Source: Nitrospirota bacterium
Lineage (GTDB): Bacteria > Nitrospirota > Nitrospiria > Nitrospirales > Nitrospiraceae
Reading direction: 5' to 3'
NCBI GenBank assembly: GCA_040757595.1
Contig: JBFLWP010000019.1
Location: 1 to 64,000 of the forward strand
Length of the DNA stretch: 64,000 nucleotides
Below, one piece after another: positions 16,208-25,554 of the stretch; the first letter of the stretch is position 1; every line of letters starts with the position of its first letter. Under the pieces are notes generated by a model, which searched no databases, was not told the DNA's origin, and was given only the letters and a program-made list of their open reading frames with translations. The position numbers were made by a program, and so were the translations under genes.

Positions 16208-17353
16208 ATGAACGGAGGAACAGGAATCCTGCTCGGTGGCGTCGTGGTGATCGCGCTGATGGCGGCCGCGCCCGGGACGGGCGCCGCCGAGAAGCCCGGC
16301 CATCACGGCGGGAAGGTCGTGATCTCCACCGTGGCGGGGAACGGGTCGGCCGATTCCAAAGGCGATGGGGGCGCGGCGCTGGCGGCGAGCTTGAGCAACC
16401 CGCGGGCCGTGACGGTGGACGCGGCCGGGAATCTCTACATCTCCGACTCCACCAACAACCGAATCAGAAAGGTGGATGCCGCCACCGGCGTCATTAGGAC
16501 CGTGGCGGGGAACGGCACCCGCGACTTCTGCGGGGACGGCGGACCGGCCGTGAAGGCCTGCCTGGCGTTCCCGATGGGGCTCGCGGTGGACCCCGAGGGG
16601 ACGCTGTTCATCGCCGACGCACGCAACCACCGGATCCGCCGGGTGGACGCCAAGACCGGGATCATCACCACCGTCGCCGGGCAAGGCATCAGAGGGCTGG
16701 CCGGAGACAACGGCCCAGCATTGAGCGCCCTCCTGTCATACCCGACCTCAGTCGCGTTGGATGAGGAAGGCAACCTGTACATCGCCGACTCCGAGAACGG
16801 CGGCATCCGGCGGGTGGACAGGAAAACCGGGATCATCTCGAGCATCGTGGGCGAGGGCACGCCGGGCGCCAAGACAGACGCCGCGGGCACGCCGACCATC
16901 CGGGGCCTCTTCGTGGCGCCGGTGGGACTGACGTACGACGGCAAGGGCAACCTATACGTCGCGGACTCCTTTCTGAATCGGGTCAAGAAGGTCGAGATCG
17001 CCACCCGCAAGGTGACCATCGTCGCCGGCAAGGGAGTCAACCAGTATTGCGGGGACGGCGGACCGGCCAAGGAGGCGTGCCTGGCTCAGCCAGCTGGCGT
17101 CGCGCTGGACGCCGCCGGGAACGTGTACATCGCCGACGCGGGCAACCATCGCGTTCGGAAAGTGGACGTCAAGAGCGGTATCGTGACCACGATCGCCGGC
17201 ACGGGGGAGCGCGGGTTTGCAGGCGATCACGGTCCCGCGACGAAGGCCAGCCTGGGATTTCCGACCGGCGTGGCCATTGATCCGAAAGGCCGCGTGGTGG
17301 TCGTGGAACCGAACAACAACCGGGTCAGACGGTTGGAGGCGAACCGTGGGTAA
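16208..17353 (+). CDS. Secreted NHL-repeat beta-propeller (paralog 1 of 2)
   Basis: 381 residues; signal peptide ending GTGAAEK then about six NHL repeats with the signature pattern AVTVDAAGNLYISDSTNNRIR, TVAGNGTRDFCGDGGPA and related copies. The GDGGPA and AGNLYIAD elements repeat almost unchanged. GAGGAGGCC precedes the ATG. It overlaps the following TPR gene by 8 bp. The second propeller at 21573-22748 has the same design. Such propellers usually bind proteins or ligands. Confidence 0.88.
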   Translation: MNGGTGILLGGVVVIALMAAAPGTGAAEKPGHHGGKVVISTVAGNGSADSKGDGGAALAASLSNPRAVTVDAAGNLYISDSTNNRIRKVDAATGVIRTVAGNGTRDFCGDGGPAVKACLAFPMGLAVDPEGTLFIADARNHRIRRVDAKTGIITTVAGQGIRGLAGDNGPALSALLSYPTSVALDEEGNLYIADSENGGIRRVDRKTGIISSIVGEGTPGAKTDAAGTPTIRGLFVAPVGLTYDGKGNLYVADSFLNRVKKVEIATRKVTIVAGKGVNQYCGDGGPAKEACLAQPAGVALDAAGNVYIADAGNHRVRKVDVKSGIVTTIAGTGERGFAGDHGPATKASLGFPTGVAIDPKGRVVVVEPNNNRVRRLEANRG

Positions 17354-18092
17354 GCGACATGGGCCTAGACGGAGCGCCCGCTTGGCCCTGCTGCTCTGCC
17401 TGCTCGGAACGCCGACTTGGGGGATCGCAGCGACGACGGCGCCGCCCCTCGACACGGCCGACGAGGCGGCCGCGCTGTTCGCCAAGGGACAGGCGGCAGC
17501 GAAAAACGGGCGGCTGCGGGCCGCCACCGAGGCCTACGTGGAAGCGATCAGGGTCAAACCGGATTTCGCGCAGGCCTACCTGGCGCTCGGCCAGATCAAT
17601 CACGAGGCCGGCCGGCCGGATAAGGCGGCGGCGCTCTACCGGCTGGCGCTCCAGCATGACCCGGAACTGGTGGAAGCCTACCAGGGGCTCGGCAATCTGC
17701 ATTTCGATCAAGGCCGGTTGGAGGAAGCGCTGGGCTTCTACCAGGAAGTCCTCGCGCGTACACCACGGTCGCCGGTCGGCTACAACAGCATCGGGAACTG
17801 CTACTACGGGCTTCAAAAGTTCCAGGAGGCGCTGGAAATGTGGCAGAAGGCCATCGAGGTGGACCCTACCTATCCCCGCGCCTATTTCAACCGGGCCATT
17901 CTGTACGACGGCGTCCATGTCAAGGACAAGGCGATCGAGAACTACCGGAAGTTTCTGGAGCTGGCGGGCCCCGACCACGCGATGCTGGTGGAAGACGCTC
18001 GCATGCGCATTGACGAGCTGGAGCGACCGGAGCCGCCTCAACCGACGGGGTCGGGCCCGCAGCCGGAACAGAGCCAGCAGCATCGTCACTAA
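17346..18092 (+). CDS. Secreted TPR protein
   Basis: Starts at GTG 17346 inside the end of the NHL gene. 248 residues: short Arg-rich n-region, hydrophobic ARLALLLCLLGTPTWGIAA, then about five TPR units (AYLALGQINHEAGRPDKAAA, AYQGLGNLHFDQGRLEEALG, GYNSIGNCYYGLQKFQEALE) and a Pro/Gln/His-rich tail ending QHRH. Translational overlap links it to the propeller. It probably acts with it in the periplasm. Confidence 0.82.
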   Translation: MGKRHGPRRSARLALLLCLLGTPTWGIAATTAPPLDTADEAAALFAKGQAAAKNGRLRAATEAYVEAIRVKPDFAQAYLALGQINHEAGRPDKAAALYRLALQHDPELVEAYQGLGNLHFDQGRLEEALGFYQEVLARTPRSPVGYNSIGNCYYGLQKFQEALEMWQKAIEVDPTYPRAYFNRAILYDGVHVKDKAIENYRKFLELAGPDHAMLVEDARMRIDELERPEPPQPTGSGPQPEQSQQHRH

Positions 18093-18106
18093 GAAGGCCG
18101 TGACGC

Positions 18107-18610
18107 GTGACGGAGTCTAAGAAAATGAGAAGGCGCATCCTGGTCATCTCGCGAAACGAACGGATGGGGAAATGGTTCCGGTTCATGTTAGGCGGTCGAA
18201 GGACGGGACTGCCGACCACCGTGGTTGCTGATCTGGAACAGGGTCTTCGGGCTCTGAAGCGCTTGCGACCGAGGGTGGTGATCTTTGTGGACGGGGGAGC
18301 CTCGAAAGTGGATGACCGGCTCATGCTGCTTCAAGCGTTGCTGCTGATCGAGAAGCAGAGTCAACAGAACACCCTTGCCCTTTTGTACGATCTCGCCGAT
18401 GGTCGGCTGACGATGTATCACAACGTTCACTTCCCGAGGGTCAGTCCGGACGACGTGGCGCAAGCGGCGGCGGAGACCGCCTCCTGCCCCCTCTTCGGGT
18501 ATGTCGAGGAGTCGGCATCGGGCTTTCCGAAGGATTGCCGCTTCCTTCCGCTCATGATCAGGGGCGCCGCGCAGGCGGCCGGGACGGCGTCCAGCGCGCC
18601 GCAGGGCTGA
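18107..18610 (+). CDS. Hypothetical protein with receiver-like N-terminus
   Basis: GTG start 15 bp after the TPR stop; 167 residues, no signal peptide. RRRILVISRNERMGKWFRFML resembles the first strand-helix of a response-regulator fold, and RLRPRVVIFVDGGASKVDDRL the third strand, but the acidic pair and phosphoacceptor Asp are not clearly conserved. A His-bearing segment (LTMYHNVHFPRV) follows. Possibly a degenerate receiver-like ligand domain; not assigned. It precedes the FAD monooxygenase by 2 bp. Confidence 0.55.
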   Translation: MTESKKMRRRILVISRNERMGKWFRFMLGGRRTGLPTTVVADLEQGLRALKRLRPRVVIFVDGGASKVDDRLMLLQALLLIEKQSQQNTLALLYDLADGRLTMYHNVHFPRVSPDDVAQAAAETASCPLFGYVEESASGFPKDCRFLPLMIRGAAQAAGTASSAPQG

Positions 18611-18612
18611 GC

Positions 18613-19863
18613 ATGGCCTACTCCAGCGATGTGCTCATCGTAGGGGCGGGGGCGGGTGGGCTCAGCCTTGGGCTTCGACTGGGGTCAAAAGGCCATCGGG
18701 TCAGGATTCTTCAGGAACAGGGCCCCGGGCTCTTGGCGCACAGGCCTGAGCTAGTGCAACCGGCTGGGCTCCAGGACTATGCGGAGCTCGGCCTCCTCGA
18801 ACGCCTGAAGGCCCGGAACGTGGCGCGGGTCGAGCAGTTTCACTTCCATCGGATAGGGGGAGAACCGCTGTGCCAGGTGGATTATCGTGCCCTGGATCAC
18901 CCCTACCCCTATGCCCTGGTGACACTTCCCCGCCAAACCCGCCGAGTGTTGCTGGAGGGGCTTCACACCTGCCCCACGGTTCACGTGCACTGGGGCACGC
19001 GCCTGACCGGCGTTCTGCGGCGGAGCGGGAGCGCCCAGGTGATCGGAGCCACGGCGACGGAAGGCGGACGCGAGCGGGATTTCTACGCCCGCGTAACCAT
19101 CGGAGCGGACGGGAGCTGGTCATGTCTCCGAGACATGCTGGGCCTCGTCTGCCGGACCAAGCGCTACCGGAACGCCTTTCTCGGCCTGCGGGCGAAACGG
19201 CCCAAGGGACTCGCCGGGGAATGGGGCGGCCGGGTTCACTACTACCTGGGACACGGGGAAATTCTGGGGTACTTTCCGGTTTCGCCGGTTGCCTGCTGCC
19301 TCTTGTTTATGGTTCCGGCCGGCGATCTCGCGGCGATAGACGGGCCAAGGCTCGCGGCGTTGAAGCACCGGATCCGCACCATTGATCCGGGGCTGGGCGA
19401 TGCCCTTGGAGAAGCCGCGCCCTGGGAACAGTTCTCTCGCCTCTTTCCGGTCCAGATCCGCACGGCCACGTGGGTGGCGGACGGCGCGGCCTTGCTCGGC
19501 GATGCGGCCCATGCGTGCCACCCCCATGTGGCTCAAGGAAGTTCCCAGGCGATGGAGGACGGCAGAGTCCTGACGGACGTGCTCGAAGGGTGCTTTGAGC
19601 GCGGGGACTTTACGGCTCGCGCGCTGGCGCCGTATGAGCGAATACGGCGACCAATGGTGGAGCGGCTTCAGCGGGTGGCCGACGAGTATGCCTGGCTGTG
19701 GGAAACCAGCAACCCCGTGCTGACGCGGCTCCGCGATCGGATCTTTCTGAATATCGGGAAGAGGCCCGCGCTGCTCCATCGGGTCGCGGCCACGGAAGCG
19801 GGTCTCGAACCCCGGCCGCTGACGTTCGTCGAGCGGTTGCGCGCGTTGGGGTTGTGCGCATGA
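18613..19863 (+). CDS. FAD-dependent monooxygenase (UbiH/PHBH fold)
   Basis: 416 residues. DVLIVGAGAGGLSLGLRLGSKG is the N-terminal dinucleotide-binding motif. GADGSWSCLRDMLG is the conserved second motif, and ALLGDAAHACHPHVAQGSSQAMEDG is the FAD-ribityl GD motif of class A flavin monooxygenases. The substrate could be a quinone precursor, an isoprenoid or an aromatic. No other quinone gene is adjacent, so the assignment stays general. It starts just after the preceding stop, so is probably co-transcribed with it. Confidence 0.82.
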   Translation: MAYSSDVLIVGAGAGGLSLGLRLGSKGHRVRILQEQGPGLLAHRPELVQPAGLQDYAELGLLERLKARNVARVEQFHFHRIGGEPLCQVDYRALDHPYPYALVTLPRQTRRVLLEGLHTCPTVHVHWGTRLTGVLRRSGSAQVIGATATEGGRERDFYARVTIGADGSWSCLRDMLGLVCRTKRYRNAFLGLRAKRPKGLAGEWGGRVHYYLGHGEILGYFPVSPVACCLLFMVPAGDLAAIDGPRLAALKHRIRTIDPGLGDALGEAAPWEQFSRLFPVQIRTATWVADGAALLGDAAHACHPHVAQGSSQAMEDGRVLTDVLEGCFERGDFTARALAPYERIRRPMVERLQRVADEYAWLWETSNPVLTRLRDRIFLNIGKRPALLHRVAATEAGLEPRPLTFVERLRALGLCA

Positions 19864-19933
19864 GCCCGTTGGCGATTCGAGGGCTCAACGACTCAGCGGA
19901 CTCCGGTTTGGGCCGCAATGGATCGGGGGGATC

Positions 19934-20758
19934 ATGAAAAGATGGCTTGCAGCGGGCCTGCTGGCCCTCTGGATGACAGCGCCGGCTCAAGCGGCGCCGG
20001 CCTGGGCGGGAGAACCGGAACCCTCCGCGCCGATGGGGATGTGGGGAAAATGGTGCTCCGGCAAGCTGTGCCTGGAAGCCCGGACCGGCGACGGCGCGGC
20101 GGCCACGGCCCAGACGGAGCCGACCGGCTCCGCGACGCACGGGCATGTCGGGCACGGACATGCCGCCGCGCCGCTCTCCGACGAGGAGGTTCAGTATTCC
20201 ATCTTCATGCACGATACGGCCGGCATATTCCTGGTCGTCATCAGCCTCTGCGCCTTTCTGGGAGGGTTCGAGTCTCGTTGGCTGGCTTGGCTGCAAGGCC
20301 TGTGGCCGGCTGTGTGGATCATCATGGGGCTCTTCCTGTTCGTGCGCGGCGACCCCGACGCCTGGCCCATGGGAGGGCCCGGGTTGTGGGAGAGCGTGAC
20401 CACCCTGCCCACCGCGCACCAGGTGATCCAGCACAAGGTTCTCACCCTTGTCGCGGTCTTCATCGGCCTGTTCGAGTGGCTCAAGGGGCGCCGGGTCCTC
20501 GCGCATCCGGTCTGGGCCTATGTGATACCGACCCTCTGGGCCGGCGCGGCCCTGGCCCTGCTCCTGCATCGGCACCTCGAACACCCGCAGATGGACCTGG
20601 CCAACATGCAGCACCTGTCCTGGGGAATTCAGGGGCTCCTGCTGGCGGTGCTCAGGCTGCTCGAGGACACGAGGGTCGTGCGGTGGCCCCACAGGGCCGG
20701 GCTCTGGACCATCGTCCTGATGGCGTTGGGAGTCCAGATTGCTCTGTACACGGAGTAA
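19934..20758 (+). CDS. Multi-pass membrane protein with His-rich periplasmic segment
   Basis: 274 residues: signal peptide (LLALWMTAPAQAAPAWAG), a loop with KWCSGKLCLEA and THGHVGHGHAAA, then about six helices (GIFLVVISLCAFLGGF, LWPAVWIIMGLFLFV, VLTLVAVFIGLFEW, VIPTLWAGAALALLL, WGIQGLLLAVLRLL, LWTIVLMALGVQIAL). Internal His residues (FMHDTAG, AHQVIQHKV, HRHLEHP) suggest metal or heme ligation; it may be a copper-handling membrane protein. Its stop TAA abuts the ATG of the next FGE-like gene. Confidence 0.68.
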   Translation: MKRWLAAGLLALWMTAPAQAAPAWAGEPEPSAPMGMWGKWCSGKLCLEARTGDGAAATAQTEPTGSATHGHVGHGHAAAPLSDEEVQYSIFMHDTAGIFLVVISLCAFLGGFESRWLAWLQGLWPAVWIIMGLFLFVRGDPDAWPMGGPGLWESVTTLPTAHQVIQHKVLTLVAVFIGLFEWLKGRRVLAHPVWAYVIPTLWAGAALALLLHRHLEHPQMDLANMQHLSWGIQGLLLAVLRLLEDTRVVRWPHRAGLWTIVLMALGVQIALYTE

Positions 20759-21547
20759 ATGCGCGCGCAGGCTTTGCCAGTTGGTTGCCTGGTCCAGGCG
20801 CTCCTCCTGCCAGTGATCGGAGGCGCCTCGGTGGCCTGGGCCCAGCCAGACCCATCGCTGGAGGAGATGGTCCTGATTCCGGCCGGCCCGTTCACGATGG
20901 GCGGCGATTTCGACGAGGAGCGACCTCGCCACCGGGTGACGGTGGATGCCTTCTGGATTGACCGGCTCGAAGCGACGAACGAGCAGTATGCGGCCTATCT
21001 GCGGGCGACCGGCGCGCCGGAGCCCCGGTACTGGAATAAGAGCGAGCGCTTTCACAGTGGGGAGAAGTTCCCGCGTTATCCGGTGGTCGGACTCTCCTGG
21101 TTCGAGGCCAAGGCGTTCTGCGAGTGGCAGGGCAAGCGCCTGCCGACGGAAGCCGAGTGGGAGAAGGCGGCGCGCGGCGGGCGGGAAGGGCTGGCCTTCC
21201 CCTGGGGGGATGAACCAGATCGGACGCGCGCCAACTACGAAGGACAGGGCACGATGCCGGTCGGAAGCTTTCCCCCCAATGGCTACGGCCTCTTCGACAT
21301 GAGCGGCAACGTCTGGGAATGGGTCGCGGACTGGTTCGAGGCGCGGTACTACGAACGCAGTCCGGAGACGAGCCCCTCTGGTCCCGAATCCGGCCAGGAG
21401 AAGGTCCTGCGCGGGGGATCATGGGTGGATGGGACCGGACCGAACCGGATCGCCCACCGCCATTGGTGTCCGCCGCAAGCGCAGTACAAGTGGCTTGGGG
21501 TACGGTGCGCGCGAGATCACGTTCTGACAACGGTTGAGATTCCCTAG
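20759..21547 (+). CDS. Secreted FGE/SUMF1-fold protein (paralog 3 of 4)
   Basis: 262 residues beginning directly after the preceding TAA. Signal peptide ending ASVAWAQ; FGE fold with [61 protein letters not shown] and WLGVRC. The catalytic Cys pair is absent, though one Cys (HRHWCPPQ) lies in the region. It is shorter than paralogs 1 and 2. It sits between a His-rich membrane protein and an NHL propeller. Confidence 0.86.
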   Translation: MRAQALPVGCLVQALLLPVIGGASVAWAQPDPSLEEMVLIPAGPFTMGGDFDEERPRHRVTVDAFWIDRLEATNEQYAAYLRATGAPEPRYWNKSERFHSGEKFPRYPVVGLSWFEAKAFCEWQGKRLPTEAEWEKAARGGREGLAFPWGDEPDRTRANYEGQGTMPVGSFPPNGYGLFDMSGNVWEWVADWFEARYYERSPETSPSGPESGQEKVLRGGSWVDGTGPNRIAHRHWCPPQAQYKWLGVRCARDHVLTTVEIP

Positions 21548-21572
21548 TTTCGACCGTTTGGCGGAGGAGACG

Positions 21573-22748
21573 ATGCGGGTCTGCACGGTTGGGGTCCTGC
21601 TGGCGCTCGGCGGCGGGCTTCTTTTGGGTCCTCATCCCCTCTCTGCGGTCGGGCCGGGAGGCGGATCGTTTGCCGGCGACGGCGGCCCCGCGGCGGAGGC
21701 GCGCCTGAACAATCCGCGCGGCGTGGCCGTGGATCGAGCCGGCAACCTCTATATCGCCGACTCGAGCAATGACCGGATTCGGCGCGTGGATCGGCAGACC
21801 GGCCTCATTACCACCGTCGCCGGTTCGGGCGAGCGCGGCTTCGCCGGCGACGGGGGGCCGGCCGTCGCGGCCAAACTGTACTTTCCCCATGGCATCGCGC
21901 TGGATGATGCCGGCAACCTCTATATCGCCGACGCCGGAAACCATCGGGTCAGGAAGGTGGAGGCGCACACTGGCCTGATTCACACCGTGACCGGAACCGG
22001 GAAACGCGGGTGGAGCGGCGACGGCGGCCCGGGCGGGCGGGCGAGACTCAATGCCCCGCGAGGGGTCGCGCTTGGTCCGGACGGCAACCTCTATATCGCC
22101 GACACGCAGAACGGCTGCATCAGAAAGGTAGATCGGGAGGGTCGGATCACCACCGTCGCCGGCTCGGACCCGAGCCGGGTGGAGCGTGGGGCTGCGCCCA
22201 GGTACCTGTGGCATCCCGTGGGGGTCGCGGTTGGGCCGGATGGGCAGGTCTATTGGGCCGACGCCACCTTGAACCGGGTCAAGAAGGCCGATCTGACCCG
22301 GACCGATCCCAAGACCAAGAGCGGCTGGATCACGATCGTGGCCGGAAGCGAGACGACGGGGTTCAGCGGCGACGGCGGCCCGGCGCGGGAGGCTGAGCTT
22401 GCGGCCCCGGCAGCCGTCGCCTTCGACAGCCAGGGGAATCTTTACATCGTGGACCATAATAACCTGCGCATCCGGCGGGTGGACGCGAAGACCGGCGTGA
22501 TCACGACGGTCGTGGGCACCGGCGAGCGCGGCTTCACTGGAGACGGCGGCCCGGCATTGGAGACGAGCACCAACGCGCCGTCCGGGATCGCGTTCGACGC
22601 GGAAGACAATCTCTATATCGCCGACGCGCAAAACCACCGGATCCGCAAGGTCTCGGCGGCGACCGGGACGATTACAACGGTGGCCGGGAGCGGCCCGATT
22701 AGCGAAGAAGGACAGCCCGAGGGGCCGGTGGATCAGTTTTTCCTGTAG
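21573..22748 (+). CDS. Secreted NHL-repeat beta-propeller (paralog 2 of 2)
   Basis: 391 residues from ATG 21573, preceded by GGAGGAG; an in-frame ATG at 21534 overlaps the previous gene and is less likely. Signal peptide then six or more repeats with GDGGPAAEARLNNPRGVAVD, AGNLYIADSSNDRIRRVD and TTVAGSGERGFAGDGGPA. Strong similarity to 16208-17353 indicates duplication. Two FGE-like genes flank it on both sides, so the unit FGE-NHL-FGE may be a functional group. Confidence 0.88.
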   Translation: MRVCTVGVLLALGGGLLLGPHPLSAVGPGGGSFAGDGGPAAEARLNNPRGVAVDRAGNLYIADSSNDRIRRVDRQTGLITTVAGSGERGFAGDGGPAVAAKLYFPHGIALDDAGNLYIADAGNHRVRKVEAHTGLIHTVTGTGKRGWSGDGGPGGRARLNAPRGVALGPDGNLYIADTQNGCIRKVDREGRITTVAGSDPSRVERGAAPRYLWHPVGVAVGPDGQVYWADATLNRVKKADLTRTDPKTKSGWITIVAGSETTGFSGDGGPAREAELAAPAAVAFDSQGNLYIVDHNNLRIRRVDAKTGVITTVVGTGERGFTGDGGPALETSTNAPSGIAFDAEDNLYIADAQNHRIRKVSAATGTITTVAGSGPISEEGQPEGPVDQFFL

Positions 22749-22762
22749 CGCGGAGATCGCCT

Positions 22763-23548
22763 GTGCGGTTCCTGATTGCGAACGGTCCGCTCGTGGCTGT
22801 CCTGCTGTGGGCCTCAACGGCCTCAGCCCAGAGCCATCCGCCCGAGATCGTCGGCCGGGACGGAGCCCCGATGCGGCTGGTCCCAGCCGGAGAGTTCACG
22901 ATGGGCCATGCCAAGTGGGACGCGGACGAGCAACCGGTCCACCGCGTGTATCTGGACGCGTTTTACATGGATCGGCACGAGGCCACGACGTCGCAGTACG
23001 CCAGATTCTTTCAGGAGACCGGTCGTGAATCGCCCACGCAGTGGAAAGACGTGAACCCGGCGACCGACGGGGAGCGTCCCGTGGTCGGCGTCACGTGGTA
23101 TGATGCGGACGCCTACTGCCGTCATTATGGAAAGCGCCTCCCGACCGAAGCGGAATGGGAAAAAGCGGCTCGGGGTACGGACGGACGGCTGTTCCCCTGG
23201 GGCAACGAAGAGCCGACCCGCCTCCGCGCGAATTTCGGCGCGGCCTGGACCGGATACGAGACCTTCGTTCCCGTCGGAAGCCTGGAGGCGGGCAAGAGTC
23301 CCTACGAGATCGCCGACCTGGCTGGCAATGTCTGGGAATGGGTGGCGGACTGGTATGATGTGCACTATTACAAGAGCAGCCCGGATCGGAACCCGACCGG
23401 CCCCGCGCGTGGCGGGAGCAAAGTGCTCCGCGGCGGCTCGTGGTATCACATGCTGTATGACCTCCGTTCGACAAACCGCAACTACCTCGCGCCGACGAGC
23501 GCGCGCTTCGACCTCGGCTTCCGGTGTGCCCAGGATGTCCCGCACTAG
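22763..23548 (+). CDS. Secreted FGE/SUMF1-fold protein (paralog 4 of 4)
   Basis: GTG start; 261 residues. Signal peptide (VAVLLWASTASAQ), then [58 protein letters not shown] and LGFRC. The segment holding the catalytic Cys pair in true FGEs reads YDLRSTNRNYLAPTSARFD, without Cys. It ends the + strand cluster; the next gene converges 30 bp away. Confidence 0.86.
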   Translation: MRFLIANGPLVAVLLWASTASAQSHPPEIVGRDGAPMRLVPAGEFTMGHAKWDADEQPVHRVYLDAFYMDRHEATTSQYARFFQETGRESPTQWKDVNPATDGERPVVGVTWYDADAYCRHYGKRLPTEAEWEKAARGTDGRLFPWGNEEPTRLRANFGAAWTGYETFVPVGSLEAGKSPYEIADLAGNVWEWVADWYDVHYYKSSPDRNPTGPARGGSKVLRGGSWYHMLYDLRSTNRNYLAPTSARFDLGFRCAQDVPH

Positions 23549-23578
23549 CCTCCATGATTTGCCCCGATGGGACCCGCC

Positions 23579-25450
23579 CTATCCCTTCTCGGCGACGAAG
23601 ACGGCCAGCGCGGGGTTCAGGCGCGTTCGAGGATGCAAGCGTAGGTGTTCGAGCAGCAATGGAAGCCGCGTGAAATCCTCCACGCCGGCGGTGTCGACCA
23701 GTCGCAGCCCATGTGCCGCGAAGGCGGGGCGGAGTTCCCTGGGCCCGGCCACGACGGCGAGGCCGGTGCGGACCAGGGCCGAGCTGACGTCCGCCACCAT
23801 TGCGCTGCACCGTTCCCGATCGCGAAAGCACGCAAACGGAATCCAGCAATAGAGCAGCTCATACTCTCGGCAATAGGCCGCTGGCCGCCCCTGGTCGGCC
23901 GGGAGGAAGCGCGTGTCTTGCACCGCCGACAACCGGCCGGCCTGGGCGGCCCGGTCCCAGAGCACCTGGGCCTGTTTTTGCGCCCATTCGGCGCTTCGGA
24001 AGAGCACGGTATGGTGCCGGGTGTAGTCCTGATCAATACACCCGGCGATCACCGCATCCAGCCCATCAATCAAGACCCGCCTGATCCAGCCGAGCCTCCC
24101 GAGAAGGTCAGAAAGCGCATTGAAGCTCGCAAAGATTTGCTCCAGGACGAAGGGCTGTGTGGATAGTTCCTCCACCTCCGTCTCATCATCCGGATAGAAG
24201 AGGGCCAGCGAGTGCGCGCGGCCGGGATCGAGAGACGGCGGGTGGCCGCAGAAGAAGACGCGCCAATCGAAGGGATATTTCTCCGGTCGGGACGGAGGCG
24301 TATCGCCAGTGATACCCCAGGCGGGATCGAGATCAAAGGACTGGACCGAGAGGCCATCCCGCAGCCGCAGGCGGTTCCCCGCGACGACCACCGCCCGATC
24401 GCACGAGACCCAGCTCCGCGTGCCGGGCGCGACATAGGGAACGCCTGCCGGGTCGTTCATCACCGTGACCTTCCTGGCCATCCCGCCTTGGACCGTGACA
24501 GCGAGGTGCCTGGACCAATCAACGTAGCGCCATGGCGGGTCGGACCTCGGCCACCAGGCGATCTGACTCGCCCGCGACGGATCCACGAACCAGTCGTGGG
24601 GATCGGCTCCATCGGGTGCCTCCGGCCGGAAGAATGACGAGAACAGCCCGTAGGCCGGCTCCGAAGGATAAGTTGGGAGACCGCGATAGTGCAGGGGTAC
24701 GGTGCCATCGGTCCGGCGCTGATCGTCACACAATCCCCAAATCAACTCGAAAACTGCGCTGCCGGTTCCGGGGAGGGTGGATTGGAACAACTCCACCACG
24801 TTGAGGAGGTTAAGCCTATGCCAAGGCATGGCCCCCATGTAGCTGAGGAAGGTTCGGCTGTCGAAGGTTCCGTCCTCCAGTAGGTAGAGCCCATCCTTCT
24901 TGAGGTGGATCGTGACCCGATCATCGCCGTCTTGCTCGAAGCTCTCGTCCGGGAAAAAGTACCGCACATCCTCGAGCGGCACACGCCAAGCCCGAGCGGC
25001 CATGCGGCGTAGGCATTCAGGCGCCTCGAACATCACGGTGGGCCGCCGACCGAGGTCCAGGGTGGTCCTGTGGACGACCGCTTCCGGCAGCAAGCCGATC
25101 CACAGGAGCGAGTCCAGACGAATACGAGCGCGAGCCAGTTTGAACCCTCCAGAGCCGTCCGGCTGCCATTCACACTCGTGCAACACAGTCCCGGAAGGGT
25201 CGGTGCAGAGCACCCGCCGCCCATGCGCACCGTAGACGATCCGGTGACCGGTGGCCCAGATCACGAAGCCCGGCCCATCCCCGCCCAGACGGTAACACAC
25301 GCCTCCGTCGAAGTCGGCCGGCAAGAGATCCGCCCGCCGCACCGTCAAGCACTCAAGAGCCTGATCGGTCGCGGGAAAGACCAGCCGGTCAATCGGCGAC
25401 GGCAGAAGAGAAAACACGTTCGCTGGCATGGGCCATTCCAACCAGACCAT
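23579..25450 (-). CDS. Large hypothetical protein, divergent from a PqqD/MBL gene
   Basis: 623 residues from the ATG at 25450; the longer frame to 25504 would run through a palindromic operator and is rejected. No signal peptide or clear motif; the protein is mixed alpha/beta with many Trp and Arg. The C-terminal 60 residues (ALVRTGLAVVAGPRELRPAF ... LNPALAVFVAEKG) loosely resemble the end of a class I methyltransferase, but no SAM motif is visible. It shares a 104-bp promoter region with 25555-27219 and so probably works with it. Function unknown. Confidence 0.7.
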   Translation of the reverse strand: MVWLEWPMPANVFSLLPSPIDRLVFPATDQALECLTVRRADLLPADFDGGVCYRLGGDGPGFVIWATGHRIVYGAHGRRVLCTDPSGTVLHECEWQPDGSGGFKLARARIRLDSLLWIGLLPEAVVHRTTLDLGRRPTVMFEAPECLRRMAARAWRVPLEDVRYFFPDESFEQDGDDRVTIHLKKDGLYLLEDGTFDSRTFLSYMGAMPWHRLNLLNVVELFQSTLPGTGSAVFELIWGLCDDQRRTDGTVPLHYRGLPTYPSEPAYGLFSSFFRPEAPDGADPHDWFVDPSRASQIAWWPRSDPPWRYVDWSRHLAVTVQGGMARKVTVMNDPAGVPYVAPGTRSWVSCDRAVVVAGNRLRLRDGLSVQSFDLDPAWGITGDTPPSRPEKYPFDWRVFFCGHPPSLDPGRAHSLALFYPDDETEVEELSTQPFVLEQIFASFNALSDLLGRLGWIRRVLIDGLDAVIAGCIDQDYTRHHTVLFRSAEWAQKQAQVLWDRAAQAGRLSAVQDTRFLPADQGRPAAYCREYELLYCWIPFACFRDRERCSAMVADVSSALVRTGLAVVAGPRELRPAFAAHGLRLVDTAGVEDFTRLPLLLEHLRLHPRTRLNPALAVFVAEKG

Positions 25451-25477
25451 AAAGGAAGACCACCCTGGATGACCACG

Positions 25478-25504
25478 ATCAATAATAATATTGATGATTG
25501 TCAT
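25478..25504. promoter_or_regulatory. Divergent-promoter operator: perfect palindrome and FNR-like box
   Basis: ATCAATA-ATAA-TATTGAT at 25478-25495 is a perfect 7-bp inverted repeat. It overlaps TTGAT-GATT-GTCAT at 25491-25504, which matches the FNR-like box of composite site 3 at every conserved position. It sits in the AT-rich region between the two divergent genes, so one regulator could control both. The ATAGGYC palindrome of the other sites is missing here. Confidence 0.6.
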
Positions 25505-25554
25505 AAGGTGGAACGCCGTCTTCTGGCATTAGTATTTGCTAAGGGTTTGATCTC

